Shown here: positions 41,845 to 49,753 of the stretch, one piece after another
Numbering within the stretch: the first letter of the stretch is position 1
Layout: each line of letters opens with the position of its first letter
Source of the DNA: Bacteroidetes bacterium ADurb.Bin037
Lineage (GTDB): Bacteria; Bacteroidota; Bacteroidia; Bacteroidales; UBA932
Length of the DNA: 64,000 nucleotides
Reading direction: 5' to 3'
Assembly (NCBI GenBank): GCA_002071175.1
Contig: MWER01000016.1
Coordinates: forward strand, 62,001 to 126,000
The notes under the pieces: generated by a model
Told to the model about the DNA's origin: nothing
Database searches by the model: none
Seen by the model: only the letters and a program-made list of their open reading frames with translations
Position numbers and translations under genes: made by a program

Positions 41845-44772
41845 ATGTCACTTTTAAACAAAATTACAACTGCCGTTTTGACACTAGGCATAATGGGTGT
41901 CATTTCTTCATGCGGACCTCGTTACAGTTATCAGACAGTAGAAGGAGATCCGCTTAATGCACGCATATACACCCTCGATAACGGACTGAAGGTTTATATG
42001 ACCGTTAACAAAGAAACCCCAAGGATACAGACTTACATCGCTATCCGTGCGGGTGGAAAGGACGACCCGTCTGAAACGACAGGTTTGTCCCATTATTTTG
42101 AGCATCTGATGTTCAAGGGAACCAGCAAGTTCGGGACTCAGAACTATGAGCTTGAAAAACCCCTGCTTGATCAGATTGAAGTGCTTTTTGAGGAATACAG
42201 GGTTACAAGTGACGAAGAACAGCGAAAGGCCATTTACAGCCGCATTGACAGTATATCGTTGGAAGCTTCGAAGTATTCCATTCCCAATGAATATGACAAA
42301 CTCATGTCTGCAATAGGAGCTACGGGTACCAATGCCGGTACCGGTTACGATCAGACCGTCTATGTTGAGGACATTCCTTCCAATCAGATCAGAAATTGGG
42401 CAAAGATTCAGGCAGAACGTTTTTCAGACAACGTTATCCGTGGTTTTCACACGGAACTGGAAACGGTTTACGAAGAAATGAATATGTATTCGACCATGGA
42501 TAGCGAGAAGGTAATCGAAAAATTGTTTACAGCCCTGTTCCCCTCTCATCCGTATGGAAAGCAGACTATCTTAGGAACGCAGGAACATTTGAAGAATCCT
42601 TCCATTGTAAATATCAAAAATCATTACGCCACTTATTATGTTCCCAATAATGCGGCCATCTGTTTGTCAGGGGATTTTGACCCGAACGAAATGATTAAAA
42701 TCATTGACGAATATTTCGGTTCCTGGGAACCCAATCCCAACATTCCCCAACGTATTATGACCCAGGAAGAACCTGTACAGGGACCCTTAGCTGTTGAAGT
42801 ATGGGGCCTGGAATCGGAATACGTTACAATAGGTTGGCAGGGACCTCATATGGCTTCTTCCGAAGATGCCTTGTTTACCGTCCTGGGTGAAGTGCTCAGC
42901 AACGGAAGGGCAGGCATTATGGATTTAGATCTGAACCAACAGCAGAAAGTGCTGCAGGCAGGAGCTTTCGTTTATATGCTGTCTGACCGGGGCACATTGG
43001 CGTTGCAGGGGAATCCAAGGCAGGGTCAGAGTCTGGACCAGGTAAAAGATCTGATGCTGGGAAGTCTTGACAAGATCAGAAAAGGAGACTTTGATGAATC
43101 GTTGCTTAAAGCCATAGTCAACAATTATAAATTCTACATGATGCGGCGCCTGGAAAGTAACAGGGGACGTGCCAATATGTTTGTGAGCTCTTTCATTAAC
43201 GATATACCCTGGGAGCAGCAGATCCGTTTTATTGACAGGATGGAAGCCGTTACAAAAGACGATCTGGTGGCTTTTGCCAACAAGTATTTTAAAGACGACA
43301 ATTATGCCGTCATTTATAAAAAACGGGGTCCCGATACTTCATACAAGAAAATAGAAAAGCCGCAGATAACTCCCATTTATACAAACAGGGACACATCTTC
43401 CGCCTTTTTACAGGAGATCCTTGCTTCGGAGGTAAAACCGATTGAACCTGTATTCGTTGACTTTGAAAACGATTACACGAAGACGGAACTTTGTGAAGGA
43501 GTGAACATGGTCTATGTACCCAACAAACTGAACGATCTGTTTACTTTATCCATCGAATATGAGGTGGGGAGCATTAATGATAAGGCGTTACCTGTTGCTT
43601 TTGATTATTTGGGCTATCTGGGGACATCTGGAAAAACGGCTGAGGAGATCAGCAAAGCGTTCTATCAGCTGGCTTGTTCCTTTAGCTTTAATACTTCACA
43701 GAATACTTGCACCATCAACCTGAACGGTTTGTCGGAAAACATGCAGCCTGCACTGGAGCTTCTGAAAGAACTGATCACGGACGCCCAGCCCGATGCTGAC
43801 GTTTACACAGCCTTGATGGCCAATATACTCAAAAGCCGTTCCGATGCCAAAACGGATCAGAGAACCATTTTCCAGCGCATGCAGTATTATATGATATATG
43901 GTCCGGTTAATTCTATGACCCACATCATGTCCGCAGCTGAACTGAAAAACACCGATCCGGCAACGCTTATTGCAAAAGTCCGGGATCTGCTCAATTACCA
44001 GACTAATATATATTATTACGGTCCCCTGGATATTGAGCAGGCCGGTGAACTTTTCATTTCATCTTATCCGGTGGCCGAAACTTTAGTTCCCGCTCCCGAA
44101 AAAGAATATTTCAAGCCGCAGATAACTAAGGAAAACAAAGTGTACCTGGCCCAATATGATGCGAACCAGATGTATTATGCCACCTATTCGGCAAGGGAAA
44201 ACGAGACATACGACAATGTTCCCTATGCGGTTGCCAGGATGTACAACGAATATTTCGGGTCTTCCATGAACGCTATCGTTTTCCAGGAAATGAGGGAAGC
44301 AAGGGGACTGGCTTACAGTGCAAATGCCTATTTTGCAGAACCTATACGTAAGCAGACCGGGTTCCCATACAACTTCACTAGTTTCATTGCAACACAGAAT
44401 GACAAGATGGTCGAAGCCATGGAAGCCTTTGCCGAGATCATCAACAATATGCCTGAATCGGAAAAATCATTCTCCCTGGCTAAGGAAGCTCTGATTTCAA
44501 CCTTGCGAACCGAGCGTATTACGGGCAGAAATCTGCTTAGTTATTACAGGCAGGCAAAGAATAAGGATCTATGGACCGATATGAGAAAAGTAGTCTTTGA
44601 AGGGGTCCAGCCACTGACATTGGCCGACGTGGTGGCATTCCAACGGGAATGGATCGCTAACAGACCTGCAAGTTATTGTATATTAAGCGATATTAAAGCT
44701 CTGGATCTAAAATTTCTGGCCAACTACGGTAAGGTGGTAAGACTTTCCCAGAAGGAGATTTTCGGTTATTAG
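41845..44772 (+). CDS. M16-family zinc peptidase, lipoprotein
   Basis: 975 residues from MSLLNKITTAVL, with a signal sequence and lipobox ISSC (C23), so membrane-anchored in the periplasm or at the surface. The inverted zinc motif H83-Y-F-E86-H87 is intact, with the downstream Glu in the ETVYEEMNMY helix. Two M16 halves are visible: an active N-terminal one and an inactive C-terminal one (about 520-975, with ENETYDNVPYAVARMYNEYF). Such proteins degrade peptides in the envelope. The start at 41815 was rejected because it lacks a signal peptide. Confidence 0.93.
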   Translation: MSLLNKITTAVLTLGIMGVISSCGPRYSYQTVEGDPLNARIYTLDNGLKVYMTVNKETPRIQTYIAIRAGGKDDPSETTGLSHYFEHLMFKGTSKFGTQNYELEKPLLDQIEVLFEEYRVTSDEEQRKAIYSRIDSISLEASKYSIPNEYDKLMSAIGATGTNAGTGYDQTVYVEDIPSNQIRNWAKIQAERFSDNVIRGFHTELETVYEEMNMYSTMDSEKVIEKLFTALFPSHPYGKQTILGTQEHLKNPSIVNIKNHYATYYVPNNAAICLSGDFDPNEMIKIIDEYFGSWEPNPNIPQRIMTQEEPVQGPLAVEVWGLESEYVTIGWQGPHMASSEDALFTVLGEVLSNGRAGIMDLDLNQQQKVLQAGAFVYMLSDRGTLALQGNPRQGQSLDQVKDLMLGSLDKIRKGDFDESLLKAIVNNYKFYMMRRLESNRGRANMFVSSFINDIPWEQQIRFIDRMEAVTKDDLVAFANKYFKDDNYAVIYKKRGPDTSYKKIEKPQITPIYTNRDTSSAFLQEILASEVKPIEPVFVDFENDYTKTELCEGVNMVYVPNKLNDLFTLSIEYEVGSINDKALPVAFDYLGYLGTSGKTAEEISKAFYQLACSFSFNTSQNTCTINLNGLSENMQPALELLKELITDAQPDADVYTALMANILKSRSDAKTDQRTIFQRMQYYMIYGPVNSMTHIMSAAELKNTDPATLIAKVRDLLNYQTNIYYYGPLDIEQAGELFISSYPVAETLVPAPEKEYFKPQITKENKVYLAQYDANQMYYATYSARENETYDNVPYAVARMYNEYFGSSMNAIVFQEMREARGLAYSANAYFAEPIRKQTGFPYNFTSFIATQNDKMVEAMEAFAEIINNMPESEKSFSLAKEALISTLRTERITGRNLLSYYRQAKNKDLWTDMRKVVFEGVQPLTLADVVAFQREWIANRPASYCILSDIKALDLKFLANYGKVVRLSQKEIFGY

Positions 44773-44862
44773 GGTATTAGACGATTATGTTTAGGGAAAA
44801 AGGCCGTTTGTTGATGAAAAAGCGGGTTTCGTTTATAAAAGTGGGTTTCAAGGTAATTCTCC

Positions 44863-44894
44863 TTTGTTTTTAAGGTTTTGGACGATTATCTTTG
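44863..44894 (+). promoter_or_regulatory. Consensus promoter of an orphan short transcript
   Basis: TTTG at 44863-44866, a 20-nt spacer and TATCTTTG at 44887-44894 fit the consensus perfectly. No gene starts soon after: the only ATG (44913) opens a six-codon frame. A weaker similar block, GACGATTATGTTTA, lies about 90 nt upstream and looks like an imperfect repeat of the -7 region. Confidence 0.75.
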
Positions 44895-44898
44895 TGCT

Positions 44899-44997
44899 CA
44901 GGATATAAATAATGAATGGTTTTTTGAACTAAAAACGTACACAAAAAAGATGTGAAATCTTTTAACGGGTGGGAGGTCTGAATCCCACCTTTTTTTA
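44899..44997 (+). ncRNA. Candidate small RNA of about 100 nt
   Basis: A perfect promoter and a strong terminator bound this stretch between the M16 and lytS genes, and neither flanking gene needs both. The RNA would contain a very short frame, MNGFLN at 44913-44933, then an A-rich linker and the terminator hairpin. It could be a regulatory small RNA, a leader-peptide attenuator for lytS-lytR-menA, or a processed leader. No homology to a named RNA family is recognised. Start position is inferred from the promoter. Confidence 0.5.
44968..44997 (+). terminator. Intrinsic terminator before lytS
   Basis: GGTGGGA (44968-44974) pairs perfectly with TCCCACC (44983-44989), loop of 8 nt, followed by about eight T. 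It ends the candidate small RNA and any read-through from the M16 gene, 195 nt past that gene's stop. Confidence 0.9.
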
Positions 44998-45037
44998 TTT
45001 TATTTACTAAATCGTATATTCGCACACTTATTCCTTT

Positions 45038-46084
45038 ATGACAACACAGACAACACAGCAAGAATATAAAATAAACAGGGAACTCAAAAAAGTTAAGAGA
45101 TATGAAAATTTTATATTTTGGATAGTGATCCTTGGAGTCGCTTTTTTTACTCTTTTTTTTGATTATGAATATATCTTTTTTGTCTGGGCTATTTTGACTC
45201 CTTATTTCTTGGGTCTGCTTGTTCACCATTATATATATGTTCCCACATTCCTGCTAAGAAACAGATATGCCATCTATTTTTTCCAGTTTTTGACCCTGTT
45301 GATTGTGATGGTATTGTCATGTGAAGCCATAGTTGATATTTTATTTGTCAAGTACGAGAGCAGATCGATGAGCCTTGCTTTCTATGATTCCTCATTGCTG
45401 GGTAAATTTGTGATCGCACTGATTGTTTTAGTAATGAACATGGCCAGTCGGTATACGTTCCATAGCATCAAGCAACAAATACTTGCCCATGATACAGAGG
45501 AGAAACTGTTGAGATATAAAATGGAATTTCTACAGTTCCAGGTTAGTCCACACTTTTTGATGAATACCCTCAACAATATCCATGTGCTTGTAGATGTAGA
45601 TAAAGAAAAGGCTAAAAATACCATTATAACTCTTTCCCGCATGTTACGGTATATGTTATACGAGAGCAGACTGGATTCCGTGGTGTCTTTGGAGAGACAG
45701 CTGGAGTTTTTCAGGGAGTATTGCGACCTGAACTTGTTACGATACGAGGATAATGTGAAGGTCAATATTAACGTGCCCCGGGATATTCCAAACGTTCAGT
45801 TACCGCCGCTTATCATGATCGTATTTATAGAAAATGCTTTCAAACATGGTGTTGTTTACGGAGAAGATACGCAAATCAATATGAACTTCTCGGTGGAACA
45901 GGGCTGGTTCCATTTTACCATATCGAATACGATCTTTCCCGATAAACCAAAAACCGCTAAGGCAGGCGGACTGGGTATAAGGAATGTAAAAGAAAGATTA
46001 AATTTGTTGTATGGGGATAACTACCAACTTACTATGGAGCAGACCCAAACGGAATATATTGTAAATTTACGACTCCCCGTTTAA
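45038..46084 (+). CDS. LytS-type sensor histidine kinase
   Basis: 348 residues. Four membrane helices (about 25-45, 48-68, 80-100, 120-140) with almost no periplasmic sensor domain, then the LytS-type His_kinase core with phospho-acceptor H172 in QFQVSPHFLMNTLNN. The C-terminal ATPase part has the N box (VFIENAFKHGV) and GGLGIRNVKERL. Ligand unknown. Its regulator partner starts 9 nt downstream. A TATATTCG element 15 nt before the ATG could be a weak promoter, placed after the terminator. Confidence 0.93.
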   Translation: MTTQTTQQEYKINRELKKVKRYENFIFWIVILGVAFFTLFFDYEYIFFVWAILTPYFLGLLVHHYIYVPTFLLRNRYAIYFFQFLTLLIVMVLSCEAIVDILFVKYESRSMSLAFYDSSLLGKFVIALIVLVMNMASRYTFHSIKQQILAHDTEEKLLRYKMEFLQFQVSPHFLMNTLNNIHVLVDVDKEKAKNTIITLSRMLRYMLYESRLDSVVSLERQLEFFREYCDLNLLRYEDNVKVNINVPRDIPNVQLPPLIMIVFIENAFKHGVVYGEDTQINMNFSVEQGWFHFTISNTIFPDKPKTAKAGGLGIRNVKERLNLLYGDNYQLTMEQTQTEYIVNLRLPV

Positions 46085-46093
46085 TACTTTATT

Positions 46094-46831
46094 ATGAATA
46101 TTAGGTGTATAGTAATTGATGATGAGCCTTTGGCGCTTCAACAGTTAGTCTCCTATGTAGAGAAGATTCCTTACCTGAAGTTGGTCAAAGCATGTTCCGG
46201 CCCTACCGAGGCAATGGAGGTGATGAGTGTTGAAAAAGTAGATGTCATATTCTCAGATATCGAAATGCCCGATATAAACGGTCTGGAATATATTCATTCT
46301 CTGGAAGAAAAACCCATCATCGTATTTATTACCGCTTATGCAGATTATGCTGTGGAGGGATTTAAGGCCAATGCTACCGATTATCTGCTGAAACCTTTAA
46401 GCTTTACGGATTTTATGAGAAGTGCAGAAAAGGTAAAACAGCAGTATGAATTAAGGAATGCCGCTTTTAAGGAAGAAAAACGGAAAGCATCATCGGCTTG
46501 GGGCAGTGAATATGTTTTTGTACGTGCCGACTCGAAGACCGTACGGTTGAAAGTTTCCGATATTCAATATATTGAGAGCCGGAAAGAATACGTAGTGATC
46601 TTTTCCGAGAATAGTAATCCGGTAATGACGCTTTTCAGCCTTAAGTCCATTGAGGAACAATTGCCGAGCGATATCTTTATGCGTGTGCACCGTTCTTTTA
46701 TTGTCAATCTGAAAAAAATCACCGAAGTCGTTCAAAATCGTATTGTCTTTGGCAAAAATGGGAGCGTTCCCATTGGAGATCAGTACAAAAAAGATTTTCA
46801 GAACTTCCTGGATAAATATTTTCTGAAATAA
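46094..46831 (+). CDS. LytTR-family response regulator
   Basis: 245 residues. Receiver domain with acidic pocket D9/D10, phospho-acceptor D55 in VIFSDIEMPD, conserved T and K (FITAYAD, YLLKPLSF). The C-terminal LytTR DNA-binding domain (about 145-245) has FVRADSKTVRLKVSDIQYIES and RVHRSFIVNLKKI. It should bind imperfect direct repeats upstream of its targets. It is paired with the kinase just upstream and followed by menA at 9 nt, so this two-gene system may be co-expressed with menaquinone synthesis. Confidence 0.95.
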   Translation: MNIRCIVIDDEPLALQQLVSYVEKIPYLKLVKACSGPTEAMEVMSVEKVDVIFSDIEMPDINGLEYIHSLEEKPIIVFITAYADYAVEGFKANATDYLLKPLSFTDFMRSAEKVKQQYELRNAAFKEEKRKASSAWGSEYVFVRADSKTVRLKVSDIQYIESRKEYVVIFSENSNPVMTLFSLKSIEEQLPSDIFMRVHRSFIVNLKKITEVVQNRIVFGKNGSVPIGDQYKKDFQNFLDKYFLK

Positions 46832-46840
46832 TTACGGTAT

Positions 46841-47728
46841 ATGTGGTCGATAATACAAAGTACAAGACCCCGTACTCTGGTCTTATCCGTATCTTCGATC
46901 CTGGCAGGCACGTTTTTGGCCCGGATGCAGGGCTTTTTTTCATGGCAGGTGTTCATACTGCTTCTTTCAACGGCTTGTTTGCTTCAAATCCTGTCCAATC
47001 TGGTCAATGAATGGGGGGACTGGAAGAGGGGAACGGATAGGGATCAGTCAGGACGCAAGGCATTGAGTCTTCAGAGCGGAAAAATGACCGACAGGCAACT
47101 CCTCAAAATCATTATCATAGTTGCTGTACTTGCTTCAATATCGGGATTGGTATTGATACGTGTGGCTTTCGGGACGTTTACGGGTATAGGGTTCCTGTTC
47201 ATATGTCTGGGGATCGGGGCATTGGCGGCAGCCTTTTTTTATTCTGCCGGAAAATACCCATATGGATACAGAGGGGGTGGGGACATATCGGTGTTCCTTT
47301 TTTTCGGTATGGTCGGAGTGGCGGGTAGTTTTTATCTTTATACCCACTGGCTTGATTCGGATATACTTTACATTGCCGCAGCTATGGGACTGCTCATTAC
47401 AGCCGTATTGAATGTAAATAACATCAGGGATTTTGAGAATGACAAACGTTATGGAAAGAAGACCTTTGCCGTATTCCTTTCCCGCCTTTCGGCAAAAAAA
47501 TCCACCTTTCCGGCAAAAATCTATCAATTATTGCTGATAGTATCGGCTATGATATTGTCTTTGGTATTTGCCCAAAGATCACAATATGGAAAATTTACTT
47601 TCCTGATTTGTCTTCCTTTTTTGATCGTGCATCTGATCTGGGTTTGCAAGAGAGAGGGAGCTGCCATGGATGGAGCATTGAAAATGATGATAGCTGCCGT
47701 TTTTGTTTATGCACTTTCTTTATTTTAA
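46841..47728 (+). CDS. menA: 1,4-dihydroxy-2-naphthoate prenyltransferase
   Basis: 295 residues of the UbiA family with about eight to nine membrane helices. It attaches the prenyl tail to DHNA in menaquinone synthesis. The first Asp-rich site is NLVNEWGDWKRGTDRD (54-69), the second NNIRDFENDKRYGKKT (about 197-212). Both are intact. The MenA type is supported by QxLSNLVNE and GTDRDQSGRKAL. It is third in lytS-lytR-menA and its end overlaps the convergent PgpH-like gene by 9 bp. Confidence 0.9.
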   Translation: MWSIIQSTRPRTLVLSVSSILAGTFLARMQGFFSWQVFILLLSTACLLQILSNLVNEWGDWKRGTDRDQSGRKALSLQSGKMTDRQLLKIIIIVAVLASISGLVLIRVAFGTFTGIGFLFICLGIGALAAAFFYSAGKYPYGYRGGGDISVFLFFGMVGVAGSFYLYTHWLDSDILYIAAAMGLLITAVLNVNNIRDFENDKRYGKKTFAVFLSRLSAKKSTFPAKIYQLLLIVSAMILSLVFAQRSQYGKFTFLICLPFLIVHLIWVCKREGAAMDGALKMMIAAVFVYALSLF

Positions 47729-49753
47729 ACGTTTCCGTTTGGGGTAGGTGATCCGGGAATGGTACATCTCCTGTATTTGCACTTTAAATGTTTCCTGTAT
47801 CCTGCGAAGGCTCCTGTAGGTGATATCGGCATTTTGAAGTTGATCTTCCGAGACCCGTTGGCGAACCATTTTATTGACCATAGATGAGATACTTTCCGGA
47901 GTATAATCTTTCAGACTTCTACAAGCTGCTTCTACGGCATCGGCAAGCATAACTATTACGTGCTCGGGTGTTGTGGGCAACTGTCCTTCATATGTGAAAT
48001 CTTCTACGTTGGCAGGATCTCCTCCTTCGTTGCACCAGGTTGTATAGAATGCTTCGGTACGCGTCCTTCCGTGGTGTGTTTCAATAAAATCACTTACCAG
48101 GGAAGGAAGTCCGAACTTTTTAGCAAGGACTTTTCCGTCCTCTACGTGCTGGATCACGATCCGTGCACTTTCACGTGGATTGAGCAGGGAGTGGGGATTG
48201 AAACTTGCAGTCTGGTTTTCTCCAAAGTATTGTGGATTGTTTATCTTCCCGATATCATGATATAAGGCCCCTACACGGCAAAGAAGGGCATCGGCCCCGA
48301 TAGTCCTTGCAGCAGTTTCGGCCAGATTGGCTACCTGTAGGGAATGCTGCATGGTACCGGGTGCCTTTTCTGACAATTCCCTGAGGGCTTTGTTCCCCGT
48401 ATCTGCAAGATCCCTCAATCGTGAAAGTGAAACGAACCCGAAGATCTTCTCAAACAAAAAGACCAAAGGGTAGGAAGCTATCATCAGGATAGAGGCTATG
48501 CCGTAATTTCTTACAATCGTACCATTTAGTTGATTGAACGTTCCTTCCGAGATCAGGTGAAAGGCCAAATCTGTCAATAAAAAGGCAATGAAGACGAACA
48601 GTGCCGACAGAAACTGCTGCCAGCCCCTTCCCCAAAAACGAAAAACATATACTGCAATTCCTCCAACAATAAGGTTGATCAACAACAGGTGGTAACCGTC
48701 TGTGATCACTGCCAGCGGTATCAGAAAAAGAATATAAACAGGCAGGGAAAATCTGGTAGGGAAGAATGAATCCAGAAACAATACGATGACGGGAAACGGC
48801 AGCAGGTAAAGTGCAGAAGGACCAATTTTGTAAACCAGTGATGAGCCTCCAACTACAAGGAGGAACAAAAAAAGTGTAAAGATAAGTTCGGCAATGTTGT
48901 GCAGCATTTTGGGCCTGATTGCCTGGATCAGGATAAATATGACAAACAGGGTGAGAATGATTATCAGGGTCTGACCTACGATCAACAGCGGGATGCTCCC
49001 GGAAAAACCGATCTTTGAATTGTATTCGGCCCGCATTGAATTGAGTGTCTGTTCAGTAGTTCCGGTAACGATCTCTCCCTTGCTAATGATACGTTGTCCC
49101 GTATAGACGATGCCTTTTGTAAGAGATATGTCCTGAAGACTGCTCGATTGTACCGCAAAAGTGGTGCTTTCGTCATATATCAGGTTGGGTACTATAAAAA
49201 TGGAAAAATCAATTCTGGATGATCTCATGGCTTCGACCTCCCGCTTCGAAAATGTTTCTATACGGTTTTGGAAATATTCCCGGGCGGTTTGATGGGAAAA
49301 AATTTCCGCAGAGGATTTTTTATCAGCCATCTTTCCCTGTACCAGAGCCAGACCTGTTTCAGGGTTCAGTTCGTTGTACCGGGCATTGTCCATGATCCCT
49401 CGGCTATAAATAGTCTTGTAGAGCGAAAGTAATTTGCTTTGCAGTTCATCTGAAAGTTCCACCCGGATTGCTTCGGAACTGAATGCCCTGAGTTGTTCGG
49501 CTTCTATATCGGGTTTAAGGAGAAAGTAGGGGGTGAAATGCCTGGTGATCTTCTCACGCTCCAGGCGTAATTCCTCATCAGTCTTTATGATAGGGAAATC
49601 AAAGGCAGCGTCCAGATTTTCATACATCCAGGGACTTCCTTTCTGGTATTGGTATTTAAACTGTCCTTCGCGTGGTAAGGAGATTATGGTCAGGATCGCT
49701 ACCAGTATGAAAAGTGTCGGAATGATTATTTTTTCTTTCTCTTTTTTAGTCAT
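47720..49753 (-). CDS. PgpH-like 7TM HD-domain phosphodiesterase
   Basis: 677 residues from MTKKEKEK. A membrane protein with an N-terminal helix, a large extracellular 7TMR-HDED domain (about 50-270), about seven membrane helices and a C-terminal HD domain whose key part is GTMQHSLQVANLAE and GALYHDIGKINNPQYF (HD pair), then ETHHG. PgpH proteins hydrolyse cyclic-di-AMP. The ATG at 49753 overlaps the preceding AddB-like gene's stop (ATGACTAA), which fixes the start and indicates coupling. Confidence 0.9.
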   Translation of the reverse strand: MTKKEKEKIIIPTLFILVAILTIISLPREGQFKYQYQKGSPWMYENLDAAFDFPIIKTDEELRLEREKITRHFTPYFLLKPDIEAEQLRAFSSEAIRVELSDELQSKLLSLYKTIYSRGIMDNARYNELNPETGLALVQGKMADKKSSAEIFSHQTAREYFQNRIETFSKREVEAMRSSRIDFSIFIVPNLIYDESTTFAVQSSSLQDISLTKGIVYTGQRIISKGEIVTGTTEQTLNSMRAEYNSKIGFSGSIPLLIVGQTLIIILTLFVIFILIQAIRPKMLHNIAELIFTLFLFLLVVGGSSLVYKIGPSALYLLPFPVIVLFLDSFFPTRFSLPVYILFLIPLAVITDGYHLLLINLIVGGIAVYVFRFWGRGWQQFLSALFVFIAFLLTDLAFHLISEGTFNQLNGTIVRNYGIASILMIASYPLVFLFEKIFGFVSLSRLRDLADTGNKALRELSEKAPGTMQHSLQVANLAETAARTIGADALLCRVGALYHDIGKINNPQYFGENQTASFNPHSLLNPRESARIVIQHVEDGKVLAKKFGLPSLVSDFIETHHGRTRTEAFYTTWCNEGGDPANVEDFTYEGQLPTTPEHVIVMLADAVEAACRSLKDYTPESISSMVNKMVRQRVSEDQLQNADITYRSLRRIQETFKVQIQEMYHSRITYPKRKRLK

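Noticed and set aside
44870..45229. 119-codon minus-strand frame between M16 and lytS
   Set aside because: It runs across the terminator and the lytS start, is Lys/Ser-rich and low in complexity, and has no homology. I treat the region as regulatory.
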